From assembly GCA_934203355.1 (NCBI GenBank), contig CAKPZC010000065.1, positions 1-12,120 of the forward strand: DNA of 12,120 nucleotides, in the 5' to 3' direction. The translations under genes and the position numbers were made by a program. Source of the DNA: an uncultured Prevotella sp. (GTDB lineage: Bacteria > Bacteroidota > Bacteroidia > Bacteroidales > Bacteroidaceae). Below the pieces are notes generated by a model. That model did not search any database. It had not been told where the DNA came from and was given only the letters and a program-made list of their open reading frames with translations. Shown one piece after another: positions 1-7,416 of the stretch; position 1 is the first letter of the stretch; the number at the start of each line of letters is the position of its first letter.

Positions 1-1500
1 GCTCCTCAGATTACTAAGGACGGTGTGACCGTTGCTAAGGAAGTGGAGCTCGAGGACAAGTTCGAGAACACAGGTGCTCAGCTCGTTAAGAGCGTAGCAA
101 GCAAGACTGGCGACGACGCAGGCGACGGTACAACTACCGCTACCATCCTTACCCAGGCTATCGTTACTGAAGGCTTGAAGAACGTTACAGCAGGTGCCAA
201 TCCTATGGACCTCAAGCGCGGTATCGACAAGGCAGTTGCTGCTGTTGTCGACCACATCAAGGAGACTGCTGAGGTTGTAGGTGACAACTACGACAAGATT
301 GAGCAGGTGGCTACAGTTTCTGCCAACAACGATCCTGAGATTGGTAAGCTCTTGGCAGACGCTATGCGCAAGGTGTCTAAGGATGGCGTTATCACCATCG
401 AGGAGAGCAAGAGCCGTGACACAAGCATCGGCGTTACAGAGGGTATGCAGTTCGACCGTGGCTACTTGAGTGGCTACTTCGTTACTGATGCCGACAAGAT
501 GGAGTGTGTAATGGACAACCCATACATCCTTATCTACGACAAGAAGATAAGCAACCTCAAGGACCTCCTTCCTATCCTTCAGCCGGCAGCAGAGAGCGGA
601 CGCCCAATGCTCATCATCGCTGAGGATGTAGACTCAGAGGCTCTCACCACATTGGTTGTCAACCGTCTGCGTGGTGGATTGAAGATTTGTGCTGTCAAGG
701 CTCCGGGCTTCGGCGACCGTCGCAAGGCTATGCTTGAGGACATCGCTACATTGACTGGTGGCGTTGTTATCAGCGAGGAGAAGGGTCTTTCTCTTGACAA
801 GGCTACTCTCGACCTCTGCGGTACTTGCGAGAAGGCTACTGTTTCTAAGGACAACACAACCATCGTTGGTGGTGCTGGTCAGAAGGAGCTCATTGCCGAC
901 CGTGTTGCTCAGATCAAGAACGAGATTGCCAATACCAAGAGCTCTTACGACAAGGAGAAGCTTCAGGAGCGTCTTGCAAAGCTCGCAGGTGGCGTAGCCG
1001 TACTCTATGTAGGTGCCAACAGCGAGGTTGAGATGAAGGAGAAGAAGGACCGTGTCGACGACGCTCTCTGCGCTACACGTGCAGCTATGGAGGAAGGTGT
1101 TGTTGTAGGTGGCGGTACTACTTACATCCGTGCCCAGAAGACTCTTGAGAACCTCAAGGGCGACAATGCCGACGAGCAGACTGGTATCAACATCGTTCGC
1201 CGTGCTATCGAGGAGCCGCTTCGCCAGATTGTTAAGAACGCTGGTGGCGAGGGTGCCGTAGTAGTACAGAAGGTTCGCGAGGGCGAAGGTGACTTCGGCT
1301 ACAACGCTCGCAAGGACGTTTATGAGGATTTGCGCGTTGCTGGTGTCATCGACCCAGCCAAGGTAGAGCGTGTTGCTCTTGAGAACGCAGCCTCTATCGC
1401 AGGCATGTTCCTCACAACAGAGTGCCTCATCTGCGACAAGCCAGAGGAGAAGGCTCCGGCTATGCCTATGGGACAGGGCGGTATGGGCGGCATGATGTAA
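1..1500 (+). CDS. groEL: 60 kDa chaperonin GroEL, 5'-truncated by window edge
   Basis: Cytoplasmic group I chaperonin that folds client proteins inside a double-ring ATPase chamber capped by GroES. The frame is open from base 1, so the gene starts outside the window. The first residues ([13 protein letters not shown]) align with E. coli GroEL from about residue 46, so roughly 45 residues are missing and 499 are present, giving the usual length of about 540-545. Visible landmarks are the TKDGV aspartate, the nucleotide-binding GDGTTTAT loop, the apical segment [13 protein letters not shown], the [16 protein letters not shown] segment, the ATP-hydrolysis aspartate in NADEQTGIN (E. coli Asp398), and the flexible Gly/Met tail ending GGMGGMM. 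groES would be expected just upstream but is not visible. Codon use is strongly biased, as expected for a highly expressed gene. A strong hairpin terminator follows 32 nt after the stop. Confidence 0.98.
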   Translation, partial: APQITKDGVTVAKEVELEDKFENTGAQLVKSVASKTGDDAGDGTTTATILTQAIVTEGLKNVTAGANPMDLKRGIDKAVAAVVDHIKETAEVVGDNYDKIEQVATVSANNDPEIGKLLADAMRKVSKDGVITIEESKSRDTSIGVTEGMQFDRGYLSGYFVTDADKMECVMDNPYILIYDKKISNLKDLLPILQPAAESGRPMLIIAEDVDSEALTTLVVNRLRGGLKICAVKAPGFGDRRKAMLEDIATLTGGVVISEEKGLSLDKATLDLCGTCEKATVSKDNTTIVGGAGQKELIADRVAQIKNEIANTKSSYDKEKLQERLAKLAGGVAVLYVGANSEVEMKEKKDRVDDALCATRAAMEEGVVVGGGTTYIRAQKTLENLKGDNADEQTGINIVRRAIEEPLRQIVKNAGGEGAVVVQKVREGEGDFGYNARKDVYEDLRVAGVIDPAKVERVALENAASIAGMFLTTECLICDKPEEKAPAMPMGQGGMGGMM

Positions 1501-1531
1501 TGCCCATCAAGACAAAAGTAATAAAATAAAC

Positions 1532-1581
1532 AACGACGGTTTGTAAGTGCTCTAAAGCATTTGCAAACCGTCGTTTTTTTT
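1532..1581. terminator. Strong intrinsic terminator shared by convergent groEL and GH95 gene
   Basis: Arms 1532-1550 and 1557-1575 form a 19-bp stem with two G-U wobbles and a six-base loop (tctaaa). The right arm runs directly into eight T on the + strand (1574-1581), a textbook terminator for groEL. On the - strand the same hairpin lies 10 nt past the GH95 stop and is followed by T-rich sequence (revcomp of 1513-1531), so it probably stops both converging transcripts. Confidence 0.9.
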
Positions 1582-1585
1582 GTTT

Positions 1586-4027
1586 CTATTTTCTGCGGTA
1601 TGTCGTGGCTGTTTGTTCCACTCCATTCACTCTAACCTTCACCTTGCGTGGGTGCTGAGAGTAGAGTTTCCAAGAAGTGACCTTTCCGTCCTTCCAACTG
1701 AAGTCCACCTCGATATTACCCCTTGCCTTTAGTCCGCGCACGCTTCCCTCGCGCCATTGCGGGCATGAAGCAGGCATAAGCTCAATGATGTCGCTGTGCG
1801 ACTGTATCAGCATCTCGATCATAGCCGCGGCAATGCCATAATTGCCATCAATTTGCAGAGGCACCTTGTGGCTTGTAAACAGATTGTCCAACATGTTGTA
1901 TGAAATAAGTCCTTCTATCATGTTGTGTGCCTGTTCTCCGTCGTGTAGACGCGACCATAGCAGGCTGCGCCATGTCCATGCCCATGAACGTCGGCTGTCG
2001 CCAGTAGTCTTTCTGAACATAAGGGATTTGCGCGCCGCCTCAGCCAATGCAGGTGTTTTGTCGATGCTTATGGTGCTTCCAGGGAAAACGGCAAACAAGT
2101 GTGACGTGTGACGATGGTCGGTCTCGGGGTCGCGGTCGATCATCCATTCCATTAGGTTGCCCCTCTTTCCTATTTGTGGAGTATAGAGGCGGGCAGCCAT
2201 GTCTTGCAATTGCTCTGTCCATAAACTGTCAACACCGAGAATGCGCCCTGCCTTGATGGTATTCTGGAAGAGTTCTGCCACTATTTCCTGGTCGTGAGCC
2301 ACACCGTCTTCTCCTCTTGGGCCATGTTCGGGCGACCATCCTGATGGCACTACCAATGTGCCTTCTTTCACGCTCTTCAGTTCTGGATATTTACTAATAT
2401 CAACTGGCTGATAATTAGAACAAAAGCCTTTGCCGCCCTCGCCCAGAGTCTTCAGATGTCGTTGCCAATAATGACATAGTTCTTTCATCATGGGATAGGC
2501 ATACTGCCGCAGGTATGTCGTGTCGTTGGTGAAGGCGAAGTGCTCCCATAGATGAAGTCCATACCATGCAGCTCCAGGCAGATTGACTTGCCATCCTCCA
2601 GCCCCGAAAGGATTGTGTGAAGTATAGACAATCCATCCGTCGTCATCCTGTGCGGTCCCTGCAGGTTCTCCTATAGCCTTCAAATACTCGCGAGTATTCT
2701 CTTTGAAAGGCTCGCGCATAGCATTGAGATAGTCGAGCATAGGCATGTGGCATTCCGAGAGATTGCCTACCTCGGGCAACCAATAGACCATTTGGAAATT
2801 GATGTTGCTATGATAGTCGTTGCCCCAAGGAGCGGCAATCATTCCGTTCCATATACCTTGTAGTCCTGCAGGCAGACTACCCGGACGCGAAGTCTGAATC
2901 ATCAGATAGCGTCCGAATCTGAAAACCAACTCCTCAAGTCCATTATCAGAGTGCGACTCACGATAGGCAGCCAAGCGTTTAGGCGTGGGCAGCAAACCGT
3001 TGTGGTCTGCAGGATTGGCTATATTCAATTCTTGACGCTGGTAAAGACGCTGATAGTCAGCCAGATGGTTTTTCAACAGTTTCTCGTATGAACAAGTGGT
3101 AGTTTTTGTCAACTGCTGTTTCAGTCGCTCTTTCGCCGAAATGCCTCTAAATCCCTTTGCGGCATTCATCTCATAGTTGGTTGCCATATATATTAATAAG
3201 GTGCAATTGTCGGCATCCTTCAGGTGCAATCCCTTTTTGTCGGCAGTCAATTGTCCTCCTTCATGCGCCACCTTGACAAGCGCCCGACACTCCATGCCGT
3301 TTTGCAAGCGGCTATATAGCGAGAGTTCCTGGTTGTTGAGTTCAACAATGTCCTGCTTTCTTTGAGTGGCAAAGGAGAATCGCAAGTCGAGTTTCTTGCG
3401 CTTTTGCGACTCATAGCGTATCACCATTACTTGGTCGGGATAGCTACAGAATGCCGAACTTCGGATAGAGTTGTCGTTTCTGCTTGACGACGACTCCACA
3501 AGACCTTTATCCAAACTTATGTGTTGGACAAAGCCTGATTGCACGGGAGCATTGAAGTCGACAATCAAGTCGCCAACTGGTTGATATGAACCAAAACCAT
3601 CATCCTTCACCTCGGGTCCACTTACGTCAAATCCCTTGTCACCCTTGTTGTTGATAGTTCCCGCATTTCTTCCTCCCGACCAAAACGACACCTCGTTCAA
3701 CGAGTAACGGTCTCTCATACTGCCATGAAAAACCGAAGCAGCCAATCTGCCATTGCCTATAGGATAAGGCTCTGCCTCCCACAACCTTACGGGATTGGGA
3801 TATTTCCCATGTGTGATACTGTCGCAGCTTTCGAGCAGGTAGTTCATGCCCTCACCTTCATACCATGTCTTTGCTGGCTTCGACAAACCAAAGCCATCTT
3901 GCTGGTTTTCAAACAATACGGTATAAGCAGGAGTGTCCGACCACACTCTATGGTTGTCGGCTTTTTGCGCATTGGCAATACCAAAGTTGAGCAAACCGCA
4001 AACAACTAAAGCGTAAATATTCCTCAT
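1586..4027 (-). CDS. Secreted GH95 alpha-L-fucosidase
   Basis: An 813-residue glycoside hydrolase of family GH95, inverting exo-enzymes that remove terminal alpha-1,2-L-fucose (some members L-galactose) from host or plant glycans. Residues 1-20 are a type I signal peptide (hydrophobic YALVVCGLLNFGIA, cleavage likely ANA/Q21), and there is no lipobox Cys, so it is probably periplasmic. The N-terminal beta domain has the family pattern PIGNGRLAASVF...SLNEVSFWSGG (89-118). The (alpha/alpha)6 catalytic part has SNINFQMVYW (407-416) with Asn408 and Asn410, WSPEHGPR with putative acid Glu567, HTSHLFAVFPG (640-650) and QIDGNYGIAAA with Asp727. These match the Asn/Asn/Glu/Asp set of Bifidobacterium AfcA (N421, N423, E566, D766). 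His406 sits where AfcA has His419, which favours fucose over L-galactose. Length is normal. It stands alone: no SusC/SusD pair or other CAZyme is adjacent. The start is the first ATG before the signal peptide, with no clear Shine-Dalgarno. Confidence 0.93.
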   Translation of the reverse strand: MRNIYALVVCGLLNFGIANAQKADNHRVWSDTPAYTVLFENQQDGFGLSKPAKTWYEGEGMNYLLESCDSITHGKYPNPVRLWEAEPYPIGNGRLAASVFHGSMRDRYSLNEVSFWSGGRNAGTINNKGDKGFDVSGPEVKDDGFGSYQPVGDLIVDFNAPVQSGFVQHISLDKGLVESSSSRNDNSIRSSAFCSYPDQVMVIRYESQKRKKLDLRFSFATQRKQDIVELNNQELSLYSRLQNGMECRALVKVAHEGGQLTADKKGLHLKDADNCTLLIYMATNYEMNAAKGFRGISAKERLKQQLTKTTTCSYEKLLKNHLADYQRLYQRQELNIANPADHNGLLPTPKRLAAYRESHSDNGLEELVFRFGRYLMIQTSRPGSLPAGLQGIWNGMIAAPWGNDYHSNINFQMVYWLPEVGNLSECHMPMLDYLNAMREPFKENTREYLKAIGEPAGTAQDDDGWIVYTSHNPFGAGGWQVNLPGAAWYGLHLWEHFAFTNDTTYLRQYAYPMMKELCHYWQRHLKTLGEGGKGFCSNYQPVDISKYPELKSVKEGTLVVPSGWSPEHGPRGEDGVAHDQEIVAELFQNTIKAGRILGVDSLWTEQLQDMAARLYTPQIGKRGNLMEWMIDRDPETDHRHTSHLFAVFPGSTISIDKTPALAEAARKSLMFRKTTGDSRRSWAWTWRSLLWSRLHDGEQAHNMIEGLISYNMLDNLFTSHKVPLQIDGNYGIAAAMIEMLIQSHSDIIELMPASCPQWREGSVRGLKARGNIEVDFSWKDGKVTSWKLYSQHPRKVKVRVNGVEQTATTYRRK

Positions 4028-4140
4028 ATTATTCTTGCTAAGTTAATAATTGAATTTTATTGATGGGTTAATAAATTATCATGCTATAATGGTTAGAGTG
4101 TGTAAAGTTATTGATAATTATTAATGCCACCAAATAAAAG

Positions 4141-4148
4141 CAAACATA
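4141..4148 (-). promoter_or_regulatory. Possible -7 element for the GH95 gene
   Basis: On the - strand this reads TATGTTTG, matching the Bacteroidetes -7 consensus TAnnTTTG, and would give a leader of about 105 nt before the ATG at 4027. No convincing -33 TTTG lies at the expected 19-21 nt spacing, so this is tentative. Confidence 0.3.
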
Positions 4149-4216
4149 TTTTTAAGCCACAAAATATATGGGAGTTAGGCAAATTGTGTGGAAAGCCGTT
4201 AAAAAAACTATGCAAT

Positions 4217-4248
4217 CTTGTGTTTTTCCGGGAATTTATGTAACTTTG
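4217..4248 (+). promoter_or_regulatory. Bacteroidetes-type promoter for nucleotidyltransferase-guaA
   Basis: The -7 box TAACTTTG (4241-4248) matches TAnnTTTG exactly and is preceded, after a 20-nt spacer, by CTTG (4217-4220), close to the -33 TTTG. Transcription would start near 4255, about 25 nt before the ATG pair at 4278/4281. This placement also shows that the longer frame starting with TTG at 4218 cannot be the real start. Confidence 0.75.
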
Positions 4249-4280
4249 CATATACATTATATTTATACAAACAACTTATG

Positions 4281-5063
4281 ATGCAAGCAATGATTTTCGC
4301 GGCAGGATTGGGCACACGCCTTAAACCGCTCACCGACACTATGCCAAAGGCGTTGGTGAGGGTCGGGGGTGAGCCGTTAATCAAGCGCGTAATCGAAAAT
4401 CTCATCAACGCTGGAGTTGACCGTATTGTTGTCAACGTACACCATTTCGCACAGCAAATCATCGATTATCTTAACGCCAACAACAACTTCGGCATCGACA
4501 TCCGCATCTCCGACGAGACCGACGGACTGCTCGAGACGGGAGGCGGCATAAAGAAGGCTGCACCACTATTTGCCCCCGAAGCTCCTATACTCATACACAA
4601 TGTGGACATTCTAAGCAATGTAGACCTTAGCAAGTTCTACCAAATGGCAACAATAAGGGAAAAGAGTAAAGGCGAAACTGGAGATCACCTGTCCGACAAT
4701 ACTGTGGATGCGGTGTTGCTCGTGAGCTGGCGCAAGACCAAGAGGTATCTGCTCTTCGACGACAACATGAGGCTTGTTGGATGGACAAACATAGAGACGG
4801 GCGAGGTGAAAAGTCCTTATCCCGACATCGACCCCAAGAAGTGCCGCATGTATGCTTTTGCAGGAATACACGCCATCTCGCCACGCTTAATCAAGACGAT
4901 GGACTCCCTACCCGACCGCTTCGGGATAATCGACTTCTATCTTAACGCATGTGCCACACACAATATCATAGGCTATGCCAAAGACGACTTGAAGTTGATG
5001 GACATCGGCAAGCTCGACACACTTGCCCAGGCAGAGGAGTTTTTAGCAACAATGGAAAAATAA
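4281..5063 (+). CDS. MurU-like sugar-1-phosphate nucleotidyltransferase
   Basis: A cytoplasmic NTP_transferase-fold enzyme that couples a nucleoside triphosphate to a sugar 1-phosphate. In 260 residues it shows the N-terminal signature AAGLGTRLKPLT (7-18) with MPKALV (21-26), the substrate-loop motif LLETGGGI (83-90), a metal-binding NVD (107-109), and a C-terminal DIGKLDTLAQAEEFL. LETGGGI is typical of N-acetylmuramate-1-phosphate uridylyltransferase MurU of cell-wall recycling, so that is the best specific guess; a GDP-mannose-type enzyme is not excluded. No AmgK-like kinase gene is adjacent. Residues about 126-143 (around GETGDHLSDN) look like an extra polar loop. ATG codons at 4278, 4281 and 4290 are all possible; 4281 gives the family-like MQAMIFAAG. 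It sits 30 nt upstream of guaA, likely in one transcript. Confidence 0.88.
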   Translation: MQAMIFAAGLGTRLKPLTDTMPKALVRVGGEPLIKRVIENLINAGVDRIVVNVHHFAQQIIDYLNANNNFGIDIRISDETDGLLETGGGIKKAAPLFAPEAPILIHNVDILSNVDLSKFYQMATIREKSKGETGDHLSDNTVDAVLLVSWRKTKRYLLFDDNMRLVGWTNIETGEVKSPYPDIDPKKCRMYAFAGIHAISPRLIKTMDSLPDRFGIIDFYLNACATHNIIGYAKDDLKLMDIGKLDTLAQAEEFLATMEK

Positions 5064-5093
5064 TTAACAACTAATAATTAACAAACAAAAAAA

Positions 5094-6704
5094 ATGCAAC
5101 AGAAGATTATAATTCTTGATTTCGGTTCGCAGACTACCCAGCTTATAGGCCGCCGCGTTCGCGAACTCGACACCTTCTGCGAGATTATGCCCTACAACAA
5201 GTTCCCTAAGGACGACCCAAGCGTGATAGGTGTCATCCTCAGCGGAAGCCCCTACTCGGTGCATGACAAGGAGGCCTTCAAGGTCGACCTTAGCCAGTTT
5301 GTGGGACGCATCCCGGTGCTTGGCATCTGCTACGGCGCACAGTTCATCTCTTACGCCAATGGCGGAAAGGTTGAGGCAGCCAATACTCGTGAGTATGGAC
5401 GTGCCAACCTTGAGCATTTCGACGCAGAGAACCCTCTTTTCAAGGGATTTGTAGAGAACTCGCAAGTGTGGATGAGCCATGGCGACACCATCACAGCCAT
5501 TCCCGAGGACTATAAGTGCATAGCCTCTACTGCCAACGTTAAGTTTGCAGCTTATGCATCTACTAAGCAGCCGGTATGGGCTGTGCAGTTCCATCCCGAG
5601 GTGTTCCACTCATTGCAGGGCACACAGCTCCTGAAGAACTTCGTGGTAGACATCTGCGGAAGCCGTCAGGACTGGAGTGCCGACTCGTTTGTAGAGACTA
5701 CCGTTGCCGAACTGAAGGCTCAGTTGGGCGACGACAAGGTGATCCTTGGTCTTTCAGGTGGTGTAGACTCAAGCGTTGCAGCCGTATTGCTCAACAAGGC
5801 TATTGGCAGCAACCTCACATGTATCTTCGTAGACCACGGTATGCTTCGCAAGAACGAGTTCCACGACGTTATGGAGGACTACAAGTGTCTTGGACTTAAC
5901 GTTATTGGCGTTGACGCTTCAGAGAAGTTCTTCGCTGACTTGGCTGGCGTGAGCGACCCTGAGAAGAAGCGCAAGATTATTGGTCGCGACTTCGTAGAGG
6001 TGTTCAACGCCGAGGCAAAGAAGCAGACTGGTGCCAAGTGGCTTGCTCAGGGCACTATCTATCCCGACCGCATCGAGTCGCTCAACATCACAGGCAAGGT
6101 AATCAAGAGCCATCACAACGTGGGCGGTCTGCCTAAGGAGATGAACCTCCAGTTGTGTGAGCCGTTGAAATGGCTGTTTAAGGACGAGGTGCGCCGTGTA
6201 GGTCGCTCTATGGGAATGCCCGAGCACTTGATCACACGCCATCCTTTCCCAGGACCGGGCTTGGCTGTGCGTATTCTTGGCGACATCACTCCCGAGAAGG
6301 TGCGCATCCTTCAGGATGCCGACGACATCTATATCCGCGGACTGCGCGAGTATAAGGTGAAGCTGAGCGGTGAGGACGCACGCCGTGTACTTGCTGCTGG
6401 CGTTCCTGCCGACATGCACGATGGCGAGATTGAGGTTTCGCTCTACGATCAGATTTGGCAGGCTGGCACAGTATTGCTCTCTACCGTACGCTCTGTAGGC
6501 GTTATGGGCGACGAGCGCACCTACGAGCATCCAGTTGCTCTTCGTGCCGTTACATCTACCGACGCAATGACAGCCGACTGGGCACATCTGCCTTACGACT
6601 TCATGGCAAAGGTGAGCAACGAGATTATAAACAAGGTGAAGGGTGTCAACCGCGTATGCTATGACATCTCTTCAAAGCCACCATCAACAATTGAGTGGGA
6701 ATAA
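5094..6704 (+). CDS. guaA: GMP synthase (glutamine-hydrolysing)
   Basis: Converts XMP, ATP and glutamine to GMP, the last step of de novo guanine nucleotide synthesis, in the cytoplasm. The class I glutamine amidotransferase domain (about 1-190) has [18 protein letters not shown], the nucleophile Cys79 in GICYGAQ, and His167/Glu169 in QFHPEV. The ATP-pyrophosphatase domain has the PP-loop LSGGVDSS (220-227), FVDHGMLR (245-252) and GRDFVEVF (297-304). The C-terminal dimerisation domain includes [13 protein letters not shown] (382-394), [13 protein letters not shown] (466-478) and the invariant tail [11 protein letters not shown]. At 536 residues it is longer than E. coli (525) or typical Bacteroides enzymes, because about 27 extra residues (420-448) sit between LRE and LYDQ. 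All catalytic residues are present. The ATG follows an A-rich leader typical of the phylum. Confidence 0.97.
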   Translation: MQQKIIILDFGSQTTQLIGRRVRELDTFCEIMPYNKFPKDDPSVIGVILSGSPYSVHDKEAFKVDLSQFVGRIPVLGICYGAQFISYANGGKVEAANTREYGRANLEHFDAENPLFKGFVENSQVWMSHGDTITAIPEDYKCIASTANVKFAAYASTKQPVWAVQFHPEVFHSLQGTQLLKNFVVDICGSRQDWSADSFVETTVAELKAQLGDDKVILGLSGGVDSSVAAVLLNKAIGSNLTCIFVDHGMLRKNEFHDVMEDYKCLGLNVIGVDASEKFFADLAGVSDPEKKRKIIGRDFVEVFNAEAKKQTGAKWLAQGTIYPDRIESLNITGKVIKSHHNVGGLPKEMNLQLCEPLKWLFKDEVRRVGRSMGMPEHLITRHPFPGPGLAVRILGDITPEKVRILQDADDIYIRGLREYKVKLSGEDARRVLAAGVPADMHDGEIEVSLYDQIWQAGTVLLSTVRSVGVMGDERTYEHPVALRAVTSTDAMTADWAHLPYDFMAKVSNEIINKVKGVNRVCYDISSKPPSTIEWE

Positions 6705-6763
6705 TCGGAATGCCGATAAACAGCCACTCAAATAAAGATGAATTAATTTAAACTCAATAAGTT

Positions 6764-6813
6764 AGGGGATTAGTTGACGTAAATCGCTGATTGTCAACAA
6801 ATCCCCTTTCTTG
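6764..6813 (+). terminator. Terminator after guaA
   Basis: Arms 6764-6778 and 6793-6807 (aggggatt.gttgac against its complement) form a 15-bp stem with one A-A mismatch and a 14-nt loop, followed by a U-rich but interrupted tail (ttcttgtacatttt). It lies 59 nt after the guaA stop. Confidence 0.7.
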
Positions 6814-6819
6814 TACATT

Positions 6820-6873
6820 TTATCCAAAACAGTCTCCGATTACGTCTTATCCAAAACAGTCTCCGATTACGTC
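6820..6873. repeat. Perfect tandem duplication, 2 x 27 bp
   Basis: The unit beginning ttatccaaaacagtctccga is present at 6820-6846 and 6847-6873 with no mismatch and no spacer. On the - strand each copy encodes the same short tail (DVIGDCFG plus stop) in different registers, so the duplication happened within or just after a small frame. Two copies only; it is not an array. Confidence 0.95.
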
Positions 6874-6985
6874 CCCATTCTCGAACTCTAAACAGTAATC
6901 CACTACTTTCAACTTTACTTTGACTCTAAGCAGAAATAGTTTTCCATCCCTTGACCTACGCTCATGCCGAAAGAATTGGTTAGTC
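6847..6985 (-). pseudogene. Short leftward frame, probable gene remnant
   Basis: On the - strand a frame of about 45 codons runs from just past a TAG near 6988 to a TAA at 6847-6849, inside the tandem repeat. It reads FFRHERRSRDGKLFLLRVKV, then VVDYCLEFENGDVIGDCFG. No start codon or upstream domain is present. The FLLRVKV portion resembles a second remnant near 11590 (FLPRVKK), suggesting both derive from the 3' ends of related genes. No family is recognised. Confidence 0.25.
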
Positions 6986-7180
6986 TAAATCCATAGAAGC
7001 TTTATTCATCAATCTCTTGTCACGTTCGTTAAATATCCTCTTGCCCCATATAATGGCACATTCGTAATGTCGTCCTGTTCCCGATAGTCGCTCATAGAAA
7101 AGCACAGGCCTTTCATGCAGAGATACTGCGACAGCGTGTCGAAGTAATTGAGCATACACGACCAGAAATAGCCCGACATA
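6980..7180 (-). pseudogene. Fragment of an unidentified gene
   Basis: A - strand frame open from after TGA (7181-7183) to TAA (6980-6982) reads RHAVAVSLHERPVLFYERLS, then RHYECAIIWGKRIFNERDKR, and ends MNKASMDLD. Its amino-acid make-up looks protein-like, but it has no ATG start (one in-frame GTG) and no recognised family. A competing frame on the same strand (7009-7248, 79 residues, with an ATG) overlaps it. One reading is a single old gene whose 5' part lies in the other frame, broken by a frameshift; another is that neither frame was ever a gene. Confidence 0.3.
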
Positions 7181-7226
7181 TCAATGGTTATTTGCCGTGG
7201 TCGCACAATCTGCTGTTGTTGAGTAA

Positions 7227-7316
7227 GGGATAGAGGTGGAACTCGCACTTGAAAATATGGGAAAACCTATCGGAGTGGCGGAAATGTTTAAGAAGTATGC
7301 GGAAATGGTAAAGTAG
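7227..7316 (+). pseudogene. Rightward 3'-end remnant
   Basis: A 29-codon + strand frame after a TAA (7224-7226) reads EVELALENMGKPIGVAEM and ends FKKYAEMVK with TAG. It looks like the C-terminal tail of a lost protein. The ALxxxxKPIGVAE pattern faintly recalls the PDDEXK nuclease YhcG/DUF1016 tail, but this is too short to assign. No start signal precedes it. Confidence 0.2.
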
Positions 7317-7353
7317 AAGCCATGTAAAAGAAGGATGCTTTATCCCATAAACA

Positions 7354-7401
7354 GCAATAAATAAAGCGAGGCGTAGCTTGCAATTAAGTTACCCCTCGCT
7401 T
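7354..7401 (-). terminator. Terminator of the leftward 466-residue gene
   Basis: On the - strand, arms aagcgagg (7401-7394) and cctcgctt (7371-7364) pair perfectly. Further imperfect pairing inside (gta.ctt against aag.tac) makes a long hairpin, followed by tttattta. It begins 15 nt past the stop codon at 7417-7419. Confidence 0.75.
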
Positions 7402-7416
7402 ATATTTTCTTACCTA

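Noticed and set aside
4218..4280. Longer start (TTG at 4218) for the nucleotidyltransferase
   Set aside because: The extra residues overlap the promoter (-33 and -7 boxes at 4217-4248), and the family N-terminus begins at MQAMIFAAG.
5064..5609. Antisense frame of 181 codons over the guaA 5' end
   Set aside because: It is opposite the conserved amidotransferase domain and shows no recognisable protein features or promoter.
5919..6587. Antisense frame of 222 codons within guaA
   Set aside because: It lies wholly inside conserved guaA coding sequence, has no family resemblance, and is a codon-bias shadow.
6820..6873. CRISPR-like repeat
   Set aside because: There are only two copies with no spacer between them and no cas genes: a simple tandem duplication.
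7009..7248. Leftward 79-residue frame as an intact gene
   Set aside because: It overlaps a more protein-like frame on the same strand, has no promoter box or family match, and is treated as part of the fragment region.
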